Source: Desulfovibrio sp. Dsv1
GTDB taxonomy: Bacteria; Desulfobacterota; Desulfovibrionia; Desulfovibrionales; Desulfovibrionaceae
DNA length: 19,648 bases
Assembly: GCA_000403945.1 (NCBI GenBank)
Contig: APFI01000023.1
Span: forward strand, 1-19,648
Direction of reading: 5' to 3'
Part shown: one piece after another, positions 1 through 7,589 of the stretch
Layout of the letters: every line of letters begins with the position of its first letter
How positions within the stretch are numbered: the stretch's first letter is position 1
Position numbers and translations under genes: made by a program
Notes under the pieces: model-generated
The model's database searches: none
Told to the model about the DNA's origin: nothing
The model's input: only the letters and a program-made list of their open reading frames with translations

Positions 1-338
1 AAAAAATGCGGTGTCATTTCTGGCCGCTATCTGGATCGGATGCATCCTTTTGTGGGTTTCAATCTCGTGACTACACTATCCAGCAAACATATCGAAAATA
101 CTTCCATAACCGGACATGCCGTTTATTTCTGTTCTGTCTGCTCACCACCCTGGTGGGTCTGTCCATTCGGGGCGCACTGGCAGCGTACGCTGCTTCTGTG
201 GCCGGAACGGTCCGGATCAAACAATGCGCGGCCGCAGCCCCCGCTTCCCTCGAGGCGGCCACGCCGTCCGCCGCGTCGCCCAAGATACGGATCGGGACAG
301 ATCCATCCGGGCGCTGAAATGTATTGCGGAAGGTAATC
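1..338. other. Upstream region of the HtrA protease gene; one doubtful ORF at 6-317
   Basis: No confidently supported gene lies here. One plus-strand frame is open from ATG 6 to TGA 317 (103 codons). Its middle, about residues 35-65, reads like a signal peptide: basic residues, then LFLFCLLTTLVGLS, then an Ala-rich AALAAYA-like stretch. The remaining sequence is low in recognisable features, and any ribosome binding site would fall before the window. It ends 21 bases before the protease start, so it could be a small secreted protein or only leader sequence. I cannot identify it. Confidence 0.25.
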
Positions 339-1709
<1,371 letters not shown>

Positions 1710-1805
1710 GCCCGGCGGCAGATCGCCCTTGCCAAAAGGCGCTACGGCTTTATTTCGTATGGCGAAGCTCGCATGGCCCGGACCGGGCAAAAAGACCGGA
1801 GGCAC

Positions 1806-1834
1806 TTGACAGGTCCAAGGGCTGAAGCTATCCC
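1806..1834 (+). promoter_or_regulatory. Probable sigma-70-type promoter of the ferredoxin gene
   Basis: A perfect -35 hexamer TTGACA (1806-1811) is followed after 17 bases by TATCCC (1829-1834), a weak -10. It lies about 65 bases before the ferredoxin start in the 189-base gap after the protease gene. This suggests that the ferredoxin is transcribed independently. The call rests on pattern matching only. Confidence 0.4.
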
Positions 1835-1898
1835 TTTCACAAGCGGTTTCCAGCCGCTCCCGCATCAAGAGAACATAAAGTTACTTTGGGAGGAAACA

Positions 1899-2087
1899 AT
1901 GGGCTACAATGTGAGTGTTGATAACGACAAATGCGTGGGCTGCGGCGAATGCGTGGATGTTTGCCCTGTGGAAGTCTATGAAATCAAGGACGGCAAGTCC
2001 GAACCCGTGAACGCCGAAGAATGCCTCGGCTGCGAATCCTGTGTGGAAGTTTGCGAAACCAGCGCCATCACTGTTGAAGAAGCCTAG
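1899..2087 (+). CDS. Small 2[4Fe-4S] ferredoxin
   Basis: This is a 62-residue low-potential electron carrier of the cytoplasm, acidic, and of the bacterial (clostridial) type common in sulfate reducers. Two full cluster-binding motifs are present: Cys12, 15, 18, 22 (CVGCGECVDVCP) and Cys42, 45, 48, 52 (CLGCESCVEVCE). All eight ligands are there, so two [4Fe-4S] clusters are expected. The second motif lacks the usual proline after its last cysteine. The start at ATG 1899 has a strong GGGAGG site 7-10 bases upstream, and starting further upstream would add residues with no family match. Likely partners are pyruvate:ferredoxin oxidoreductase or similar enzymes, but nothing in the neighbourhood names one. 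Confidence 0.95.
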   Translation: MGYNVSVDNDKCVGCGECVDVCPVEVYEIKDGKSEPVNAEECLGCESCVEVCETSAITVEEA

Positions 2088-2140
2088 TTAACGGTGCAAT
2101 GCCGTTGCGGACCCGTTTACGGAACATTTGTTCTTTTCAG

Positions 2141-2174
2141 AGTGCCGCCGGGCGTATGTGCGTCTGGCGGCACT
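2141..2174 (+). other. Long stem-loop between ferredoxin and YkgJ-type gene
   Basis: AGTGCCGCC (2141-2149) pairs perfectly with GGCGGCACT (2166-2174). The stem can be extended inward by several G-C and G-U pairs to a four-base loop near 2156-2159, giving about 15 pairs. No T-tract follows, so it is not a canonical intrinsic terminator. It could protect the ferredoxin message from 3' decay or reduce read-through into the next gene. Confidence 0.5.
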
Positions 2175-2207
2175 GCTGCAACCTGTCCGCGTTGTTGTAG
2201 GAAAGCC

Positions 2208-2876
2208 ATGATCCCCGATCTGAGCCCCATATTTTCCCGCTACGAATCCTTGCGGGCCGAGGCCGACGCATTGTTCGCGCACGTGCGCGAGGCGCAGCCC
2301 GGCTGCGTGACATGCAAGGAAGGCTGTAGCGACTGCTGCCACGCCCTGTTTGATCTCTCGCTGGTGGAGGCCATATACCTGAACCGCGCCTTCGAGGCGG
2401 CTTTCACCCACGGGCCGGAGCGTTCGGACATCCTCGCTCGCGCCTCGGAAAGCGACCGCCGTCTCACCCGCATGAAGCGGGAGCTGTTTCGCGCCGAAAA
2501 AGACGGGGAACGCCCGGAAGCCATCATGGCCCAAGCCGCCCAAGCCCGGCTGCGCTGTCCCCTGCTGGATCAAGGGGATCGCTGTCTGCTTTATGCGGCC
2601 CGGCCCATCACCTGTCGCCTGTACGGCGTGCCCACGGCCATTGCCGGGCAGGGACATGTCTGCGGCTTTTCGGCCTTTGAAAAGGGCAAATCTTACCCCA
2701 CCGTGCATCTGGACAAAGTCCAGGCCCGGCTTGAGGAACTCAGCCGGGATGTGGCCGAAACCGTGAAATCCCGCTTTACGGAACTGTACGAAGTTTACGT
2801 GCCCCTGTCCATGGCCCTGCTCACTCGCTACGACGAGGCCTATCTAGGCATCGGCCCGGCCAAACCCGAAGATTAG
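2208..2876 (+). CDS. YkgJ-family cysteine-cluster protein (putative Zn/Fe-binding)
   Basis: The 222-residue product belongs to the YkgJ/UPF0153 type, whose members carry a cysteine cluster thought to bind zinc or an iron-sulfur cluster; their biochemical role is unsettled. Visible ligands are Cys33, 36, 40, 43 and 44 (CVTCKEGCSDCC), and a second set Cys117, 126 and 136 in the family pattern CPLL...RCLLYAARPITCR, plus Cys152. The start at ATG 2208 has AGGAAA just upstream; the open frame reaches back to 2094, but that part includes the hairpin and no matching residues. It is followed after 8 bases by the next gene, so it probably heads a three-gene unit ending in a TPR protein. Function is not inferable beyond metal binding. 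Confidence 0.85.
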   Translation: MIPDLSPIFSRYESLRAEADALFAHVREAQPGCVTCKEGCSDCCHALFDLSLVEAIYLNRAFEAAFTHGPERSDILARASESDRRLTRMKRELFRAEKDGERPEAIMAQAAQARLRCPLLDQGDRCLLYAARPITCRLYGVPTAIAGQGHVCGFSAFEKGKSYPTVHLDKVQARLEELSRDVAETVKSRFTELYEVYVPLSMALLTRYDEAYLGIGPAKPED

Positions 2877-2884
2877 GCCCCCCC

Positions 2885-3277
2885 ATGTTCGACAGCATTC
2901 CGGCCACTGCTTTTCGCGACGGCACGCCGCAGACGCTCACGGACGAACAGGAAAAACTCAAGCGCGAGATCTACGAAAAAATGAATCCGCGCCGCCGCAA
3001 GTTTGTGGACCGCATCGGCTATGAAGCTTGGGATCCCTTCCAGAAGCCCAACGATCCGCTGGATCTGCGCATGGATGTGAGCAAGCGCACCACCCAGCAG
3101 CTGGTCAATGAATTTCTGCGCGAAACGGCCCGGAAAGGGCCGTACAGCAATGATTACGGCAAGGGCGCCATGGAATGCGCCTTGGGCGTGGTCAACAAGG
3201 ATGAAAAATACCAGGGCATTTTCGACTTCTGCCTCTGGTATCACGATCTTTTGAAAAAAGAAGGGCATATCGAATGA
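2885..3277 (+). CDS. Conserved-looking hypothetical protein, 130 residues
   Basis: I do not recognise a named family. The protein is soluble and charged, with no signal peptide or membrane segment. It has a helical N-terminal part (TDEQEKLKREIYEKMNPRRRKF, residues about 19-40), a central DPFQKPNDP turn near 50-58, and an aromatic C-terminal helix (FDFCLWYHDLLKK, 113-125). There is no clear Shine-Dalgarno before ATG 2885 (a run of C precedes it), so translation is probably coupled to the upstream YkgJ-type gene 8 bases away. Its stop overlaps the next start by four bases (ATGA at 3274). Good codon use and the tight packing on both sides support a real gene. Confidence 0.8.
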   Translation: MFDSIPATAFRDGTPQTLTDEQEKLKREIYEKMNPRRRKFVDRIGYEAWDPFQKPNDPLDLRMDVSKRTTQQLVNEFLRETARKGPYSNDYGKGAMECALGVVNKDEKYQGIFDFCLWYHDLLKKEGHIE

Positions 3278-3900
3278 AAGAGCGTTACGACGATCTGGAC
3301 GAATATATCGCGGACCTCAAAAAGGAAATCGAGGCCAACGAGCAATGCGCCACCCACTGCTATAACTTGGGTCTGGCCCTGCTGACAAAGCGCGATTTTG
3401 TGGCCGCCGAAGAAGCGCTGCTCAAGGCGGTGCGCAATTCCCCGCACTTGGCCGAAGCCTACGTGCAATTAGGCGGCATCTGTCTTGAGCGCGGCGACTT
3501 GGAAGGCTGTCTGCGCTACAACGAGGAAGCCGCCAACTGCCGGGCCAAATTCCCCATTCCCTGGAGCAACATCGCCTTTGTGCACCTCCAGCGCGGCGAA
3601 CCGGACAAGGCCATCACGGCCCTGCGCAAGGCCCTGAAATGGGACCCCAAATTCGTGCAGGCCAAGAATGCCCTGTCCACAGCCTATTACATGAAGGGCG
3701 ACTTCAATGCCTGCGAGGAAACCTGTCGGGATCTGCTGGCCCAAGAGCCGGGCTTTGCCCCAGCTTGGAACAATCTGGCTCTGGCCCTCTTTGACCTCAA
3801 GGAATACGACCAGGCCATTGAGGCTGCGGACAAGGCGCGTGAGCTGGGCTTTGAGGTGCCGGAAGGCTTTCTGGAAGAACTGAAGCCCCACAGAAAATAA
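3274..3900 (+). CDS. Tetratricopeptide-repeat protein
   Basis: The 208-residue cytoplasmic protein is made almost entirely of TPR helices. About five repeats run from residue 25 to 194 (roughly 25-58, 59-92, 93-126, 127-160, 161-194), each with the usual Tyr/Trp-x-x-Leu-Gly/Ala...Ala pattern, for example AWNNLALALFDLKEYDQAIEAA in the last. TPR proteins act as protein-protein scaffolds. No catalytic domain or export signal is present. It overlaps the upstream hypothetical gene by four bases and ends at a strong terminator, so it closes the YkgJ/unknown/TPR unit. The partner is unknown; the two upstream products are the obvious candidates. Confidence 0.9.
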   Translation: MKERYDDLDEYIADLKKEIEANEQCATHCYNLGLALLTKRDFVAAEEALLKAVRNSPHLAEAYVQLGGICLERGDLEGCLRYNEEAANCRAKFPIPWSNIAFVHLQRGEPDKAITALRKALKWDPKFVQAKNALSTAYYMKGDFNACEETCRDLLAQEPGFAPAWNNLALALFDLKEYDQAIEAADKARELGFEVPEGFLEELKPHRK

Positions 3901-3941
3901 AACGGGGTAGCGCACTTTCGGCATATTTTTTGCTAACAAAA

Positions 3942-3978
3942 ACGCGGACGGTCAAATTTTCCGACGTCCGCGTCTTTT
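3942..3978 (+). terminator. Intrinsic terminator after the TPR gene
   Basis: ACGCGGACG (3942-3950) and CGTCCGCGT (3965-3973) form a perfect nine-pair stem with a 14-base loop, followed by CTTTT. On the other strand the stem is followed by TTTTTGTT, so it could act in both directions. It sits 42 bases after the TPR stop codon. Confidence 0.8.
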
Positions 3979-4029
3979 CGTGTCCGGGCTCCCCCAGCCC
4001 CGCCCGCAAACAAGAAGGAGTACAAACGC

Positions 4030-4332
4030 ATGGAACTGGAATTCCGCTTTCGCAATAATGACTTGGGACCGTATTTTCCCACTTTTCAGGAGCGGATCAA
4101 CACCATGCTCCCCGTTCGCCCGGCGGAAACGGCCGCCGAAGCCGCCGCGCCCGTGCTGCCCTCGCCGGAAGAATGCCCTCCGGTCACGCCCCATCTGCCC
4201 GGTATGGAAGAGGTTTCTCAGACCCTGGCCCAAGTGGAAGAGAAGGCCGTCCTGCAAAGCCAGGAGTTGATCCAGGTCCACTCCGGCCTCAACGAGCAGC
4301 GGGTGGCGCGCCTGCTGGGTCTGCTGGACTGA
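4030..4332 (+). CDS. Hypothetical small protein, 100 residues
   Basis: I do not recognise the family. AAGGAG at 4015-4020, nine bases before ATG 4030, is a strong ribosome binding site, and codon use matches the neighbours, so the gene is probably real. The product has an N-terminal part with mixed charge and aromatics (residues 1-28), a low-complexity linker rich in Pro, Ala and Glu (about 29-58), and a C-terminal amphipathic helix rich in Glu, Gln and Leu (60-100, ending ARLLGLLD). No signal peptide or membrane helix is present. This layout would suit a small adaptor or regulator, but that is only inference. It stands alone between a terminator and a minus-strand operon. Confidence 0.7.
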   Translation: MELEFRFRNNDLGPYFPTFQERINTMLPVRPAETAAEAAAPVLPSPEECPPVTPHLPGMEEVSQTLAQVEEKAVLQSQELIQVHSGLNEQRVARLLGLLD

Positions 4333-4618
4333 TTTCCTCAGGCGGATTCGCCTCCGCATCCTTTCGCGTTCAGCATGCGCTAATAAAACGGCGCTGCCCG
4401 CCGCCCATGTCACTGGCGCGCCGCAGCTTTATGAAACCGGCCGGTTTCGCGCGCAGACGGGCCTTTGCTGTTCGCCGCGCACGCTGTGGCTAAGGGCAAA
4501 CAACACAAAGGGCTGCAACGGTTGCCGCAGTCTGCGGTGCCCCATCCGTAGGCGGCTAGGTTTCCCATAATTTCGTGTTGAAGGGCATTAGTTTCGGGGC
4601 AAAGCCCTCTTATCGGTC
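4333..4618. other. Non-coding gap between the small protein and the amidase gene
   Basis: No convincing gene is seen in these 286 bases. It holds several inverted repeats: AGGCG/CGCCT (4340-4353), the perfect 16-base palindrome at 4433-4448 listed separately, CCGCAG-T-CTGCGG (4525-4537), and AGGGC/GCCCT (about 4582-4607). The last could help end the minus-strand amidase transcript, though no clear T-tract follows. Confidence 0.5.
4433..4448. repeat. Perfect 16-base palindrome
   Basis: GAAACCGGCCGGTTTC reads identically on both strands. With no loop it is better suited to a dimeric DNA-binding protein than to an RNA hairpin. No flanking promoter is evident and its role is unknown. Confidence 0.5.
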
Positions 4619-5887
4619 TCAAGCTCCGCTTCCCGGCGCGGCAGTTACTGTCCCCCCCCTCCCGGCCAAGTGGCGTGCCACATCCTCCAGCACCTGCGCC
4701 CCCAGCGCCAGATCCTCCGGGTCTGTGGCCTCCTGCGGACAATGACTCAGGCCGCCGATACTCGGTACAAACAGCATGCCTGTGGGCACGCCGCAGGAGC
4801 CGAAGGCCGCCGCATCGTGGGCCGGGCCACTGCTCAGGCGCAGCGGCTCCACGCCGCGAGCGCGCGCCGCGCGGCAGAACGCATCCTGAATGTGCCCGGC
4901 CATGCGCGCGCCGCCGCTGGATGAAAGATGCTTCACACAAACTTCCAGCCCGCGCCGGGCCGCCATCTCACGCAACATGTCTTCAAGGCACCGCCAGTTC
5001 TCCTTCAGCACGGACACGTCCACATGGCGGATATCCACCGTGAAGATCACGCTTTCAGGAATGACGATACCCACGCCCGGTGAACAGGAAAGCTCACCCA
5101 CTGTGAACGAAAAATCCTCGGGCAAGCGGCCTTGCTCCCAGAGTTCTTCAAGCTTCCGGGCGAATTCGGCAAAACCCGCCATGGGATCGCGGCGGCCGCG
5201 CATAGGGCTGGCCGCATGGTCCGAATGGCCGCGCAAGGCCACCCGATGCAGGCACATGCCCGAGATGGTCGTCACGACGCCCAAGCGGCAAGCGTTTTTT
5301 TGCAACACGGCGTTCTGCTCAATGTGCGCTTCTAGGAAGGCATGCACGGTGGCGGGATCAATGCGCTGGTCGGGCAGGGCGTCCGGATCCAGCCCGAAGG
5401 CGCGCAGGCGGCTGTAGCAATCGCCCTCGGCATCGCGCAGGGTCTTGAGCTCCGCCACATCCACCTGTCCTGTCAGGGCCTTGCTGCCCAGACAGGTGCA
5501 GCCGTAGTTGGACCCTTCCTCCTCGGCGAAGGCGATCACTTCAACAATGCGCGCGGGCCTGAAGCCTTCGTCGCAAAAGCTGCGCACAACCTCCAGTGCC
5601 GCAGCCACGCCGTAAATGCCGTCCAGAGTCCCGCCGTGGCGCACCGAATCCAAATGTGATCCCAAGATGACGCGTCCAGCCTCCGGACCGTTCCCGAAGA
5701 CGCCATGCACATTGCCGATGCCGTCGGTCCAGTATTTCAGCCCCAGAGAGGCGAACTCCCGTTCCAGAATGGCCCGGCCGACCCTGTCCGCCGGGCTCCA
5801 GGAAAAACGAGTCACACCGTTGCCGGGCGTGGCGTTGGCCGAAGCGGCAAATTCTTCCAGCGTGGCAAGCAGACGTTGCGCTTTCAT
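4619..5887 (-). CDS. M20-family hydantoinase/carbamoylase-type amidase
   Basis: This is a metal-dependent amidohydrolase of the group that includes N-carbamoyl-L-amino-acid hydrolase, allantoate amidohydrolase and beta-ureidopropionase; these cleave carbamoyl or ureido groups from amino acids or purine/pyrimidine breakdown products. The 422-residue product has the expected dinuclear metal ligands His78 (GSHLDS), Asp89 (DGIYG), Glu124 with the neighbouring catalytic Glu123 (AEEEGS), His188 (EAHIEQ) and His382 (LSHCPQE). The dimerisation-domain motif HSDHAASPM follows at 221-229. The start at 5887 is preferred because GGGGAG lies seven bases upstream; an ATG at 5902 is an alternative. It lies 50 bases downstream of exonuclease III on the same strand and may be co-transcribed. 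The exact substrate cannot be told from sequence. Confidence 0.93.
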   Translation of the reverse strand: MKAQRLLATLEEFAASANATPGNGVTRFSWSPADRVGRAILEREFASLGLKYWTDGIGNVHGVFGNGPEAGRVILGSHLDSVRHGGTLDGIYGVAAALEVVRSFCDEGFRPARIVEVIAFAEEEGSNYGCTCLGSKALTGQVDVAELKTLRDAEGDCYSRLRAFGLDPDALPDQRIDPATVHAFLEAHIEQNAVLQKNACRLGVVTTISGMCLHRVALRGHSDHAASPMRGRRDPMAGFAEFARKLEELWEQGRLPEDFSFTVGELSCSPGVGIVIPESVIFTVDIRHVDVSVLKENWRCLEDMLREMAARRGLEVCVKHLSSSGGARMAGHIQDAFCRAARARGVEPLRLSSGPAHDAAAFGSCGVPTGMLFVPSIGGLSHCPQEATDPEDLALGAQVLEDVARHLAGRGGTVTAAPGSGA

Positions 5888-5937
5888 ACTGTCACTCCCC
5901 ATCAGGCAGGCGGCCGTCGCGCGCGGCCGCGCTGATC

Positions 5938-6744
5938 TTACAAGTCCAGCGCCAAGCCCACCGGGCAGTGGTCCGAGCCACGGACGTCGCTTTCGATCCA
6001 GGCATCGTTGACCGCCGGGACGAGTTCTTCGGACACGAAGAAGTAGTCGATGCGCCAACCGATATTCTTTTCCCGCGCGCGGGTTTTATACGACCACCAA
6101 GAGTACTGGTCCGGCTTGTCGCCGTACACCTTGCGGAAGGTATCCACATATCCCAGGGCCGTGAAGCGGTCCAGAAAGGCGCGCTCCTCGGGCAGAAAAC
6201 CGGTATTTTTCACATTCTGCTTGGGTCTGGCCAAGTCCACAGGCTTGTGGGCGATGTTGAAATCGCCGCAGACCACAATGGGTTTGCTTTTGCGGCATTC
6301 TTCCGCATAGCTGAGAAAAGCCTCGAAAAAGCCCATTTTATAGGGCACGCGCTTGAAGCGGCCCGTGGGCTTGCCGTTTTCATCCAGTTCCTCGGCCCCG
6401 CCGTTGGGAAAATAGCCGTTGAAAAAATGAAATTCCGGAAATTCCAGATGCAACAGGCGCCCTTCGCCCTGCCATTGCGGATCGGGCAGTTCCGCGCGCA
6501 CGGCCAAAGGTTTGAGCCGGCTGAAGACCGCCACCCCGGAATAGCCTTTTTTCACGAGGCTTGAGGACCAATGGGCATCCCAACCCGTCGGGCTGACCAG
6601 CTCTTCCTTAAGCTGTTCCGGGTGAGCCTTGGTTTCCTGCAGGGCCACGATTCCGGCGTCGGTGCGCGCGAACCACTCCCACTCCGGCTTGGCGGAGAGG
6701 GCCCGCAGGCCGTTTACATTCCAAGAGACGAGTTTGATAAGCAT
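5938..6744 (-). CDS. xth: Exodeoxyribonuclease III / AP endonuclease (Xth family)
   Basis: This base-excision-repair enzyme cuts DNA at abasic sites and removes 3' blocking groups. The 268-residue product spans the whole endonuclease/exonuclease/phosphatase fold. Visible active-site residues are Asn9 and Asn11 (SWNVNGLR), Glu37 (LQETKA), Tyr111 (NGYFPN), Asp161 and Asn163 (CGDFNIAH), Asp233 (GWRIDYFFVS) and the final Asp258-His259 (SDHCPVGL). GWRIDYF and the C-terminus resemble the ExoA/APE1 branch. The start at 6744 has GAGG four bases upstream. It is the first gene of a minus-strand pair with the amidase and is divergent from the IMP cyclohydrolase gene. Confidence 0.96.
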   Translation of the reverse strand: MLIKLVSWNVNGLRALSAKPEWEWFARTDAGIVALQETKAHPEQLKEELVSPTGWDAHWSSSLVKKGYSGVAVFSRLKPLAVRAELPDPQWQGEGRLLHLEFPEFHFFNGYFPNGGAEELDENGKPTGRFKRVPYKMGFFEAFLSYAEECRKSKPIVVCGDFNIAHKPVDLARPKQNVKNTGFLPEERAFLDRFTALGYVDTFRKVYGDKPDQYSWWSYKTRAREKNIGWRIDYFFVSEELVPAVNDAWIESDVRGSDHCPVGLALDL

Positions 6745-6863
6745 ATACCCTCACATGGGTCGCAGCATAATAGCCAAGGCCGCCGGGAGCAAGTCGCGCC
6801 GGACGGGACGGGTGCCCCATTGCGCGCGCGGCGCTTTTTCGTTACACAAAAGGCGTTGTCGGA

Positions 6864-6894
6864 CAGTCCGTCGAATCCGCCGGACTGCGGTTTT
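6864..6894 (+). promoter_or_regulatory. Stem-loop with T-run in the leader of the IMP cyclohydrolase gene
   Basis: CAGTCCG (6864-6870) pairs perfectly with CGGACTG (6881-6887) around a ten-base loop, followed by CGGTTTT. It lies about 58 bases before the start codon, where a leader transcript would pass through it. It has the shape of a weak terminator or attenuator; no alternative antiterminator structure is clear. Confidence 0.3.
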
Positions 6895-6951
6895 CCAGAG
6901 GCTGCGTGGCCATCTCGCCTGTGCCCGGTTCACCTTTGAAGGAGCCCTATT

Positions 6952-7542
6952 ATGGAAGTTCTGCCAATCCGTCGCGCCATCCTGAGCGTCACGGACAAGA
7001 GCGGCTTGGCGGATTTCGCCACCTTTCTCAGTTCCCGCGACGTGGAACTGATTTCCACTGGCGGTACTCAGAAAGTGTTGGAAGCGGCTGGCCTGCCCGT
7101 CACCGCCGTCAGTACAGTGACCGGCTTTCCGGAAATCTTGGGCGGCCGGGTCAAAACCCTGCACCCCAAAATCCACGCAGGCATCTTGGCCAACAAGGAT
7201 GATTCCTTCCACATGCAGACCTTGGCCGAAAAGGGTATCCGCCCCTTTGATCTGGTCTGCGTCAATCTTTACGATTTCACCGGAGCGGTGGAACGCCATC
7301 TTTCCTTGGAAGACGCCGTGGAGGAAATCGACATCGGCGGCCCCTGCATGCTGCGCGCGGCGGCCAAAAATTTCCACAGCGTCTTGGTGCTGCCTTCGCC
7401 CCAGTGGTACAGCGCGGCCATGAACGAACTGCGCCAGCACGAGATGAGCGTGAGTCTCAACTTCCGGCAGATCATGGCTTCGCGGGCTTTTGAGGCCACA
7501 TCGCGCTACGATGCGCTGATCACCTCCTACCTGCGACCGTAG
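6952..7542 (+). CDS. purH: Stand-alone IMP cyclohydrolase (N-terminal half of PurH only)
   Basis: It catalyses the last step of purine synthesis, ring closure of FAICAR to IMP. The 196-residue product is the MGS-like cyclohydrolase domain alone, with hallmark motifs SVTDKSG (12-18), STGGT (35-39), KTLHPKIHAG (68-77) and IDIGGPCMLRAAAKN (126-140). In most bacteria this domain is fused to AICAR formyltransferase in a protein of about 520 residues; here a true stop follows and no transformylase domain lies downstream, so that step must be encoded elsewhere. AAGGAG at 6939-6944 supports the start. The next gene, hflX, begins within 50 bases, so the two are probably co-transcribed. Confidence 0.95.
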   Translation: MEVLPIRRAILSVTDKSGLADFATFLSSRDVELISTGGTQKVLEAAGLPVTAVSTVTGFPEILGGRVKTLHPKIHAGILANKDDSFHMQTLAEKGIRPFDLVCVNLYDFTGAVERHLSLEDAVEEIDIGGPCMLRAAAKNFHSVLVLPSPQWYSAAMNELRQHEMSVSLNFRQIMASRAFEATSRYDALITSYLRP

Positions 7543-7589
7543 TCAGCATACTGCAAGGAAGGCGCGCCATTCCCAAGCCAGAAGGCAAT

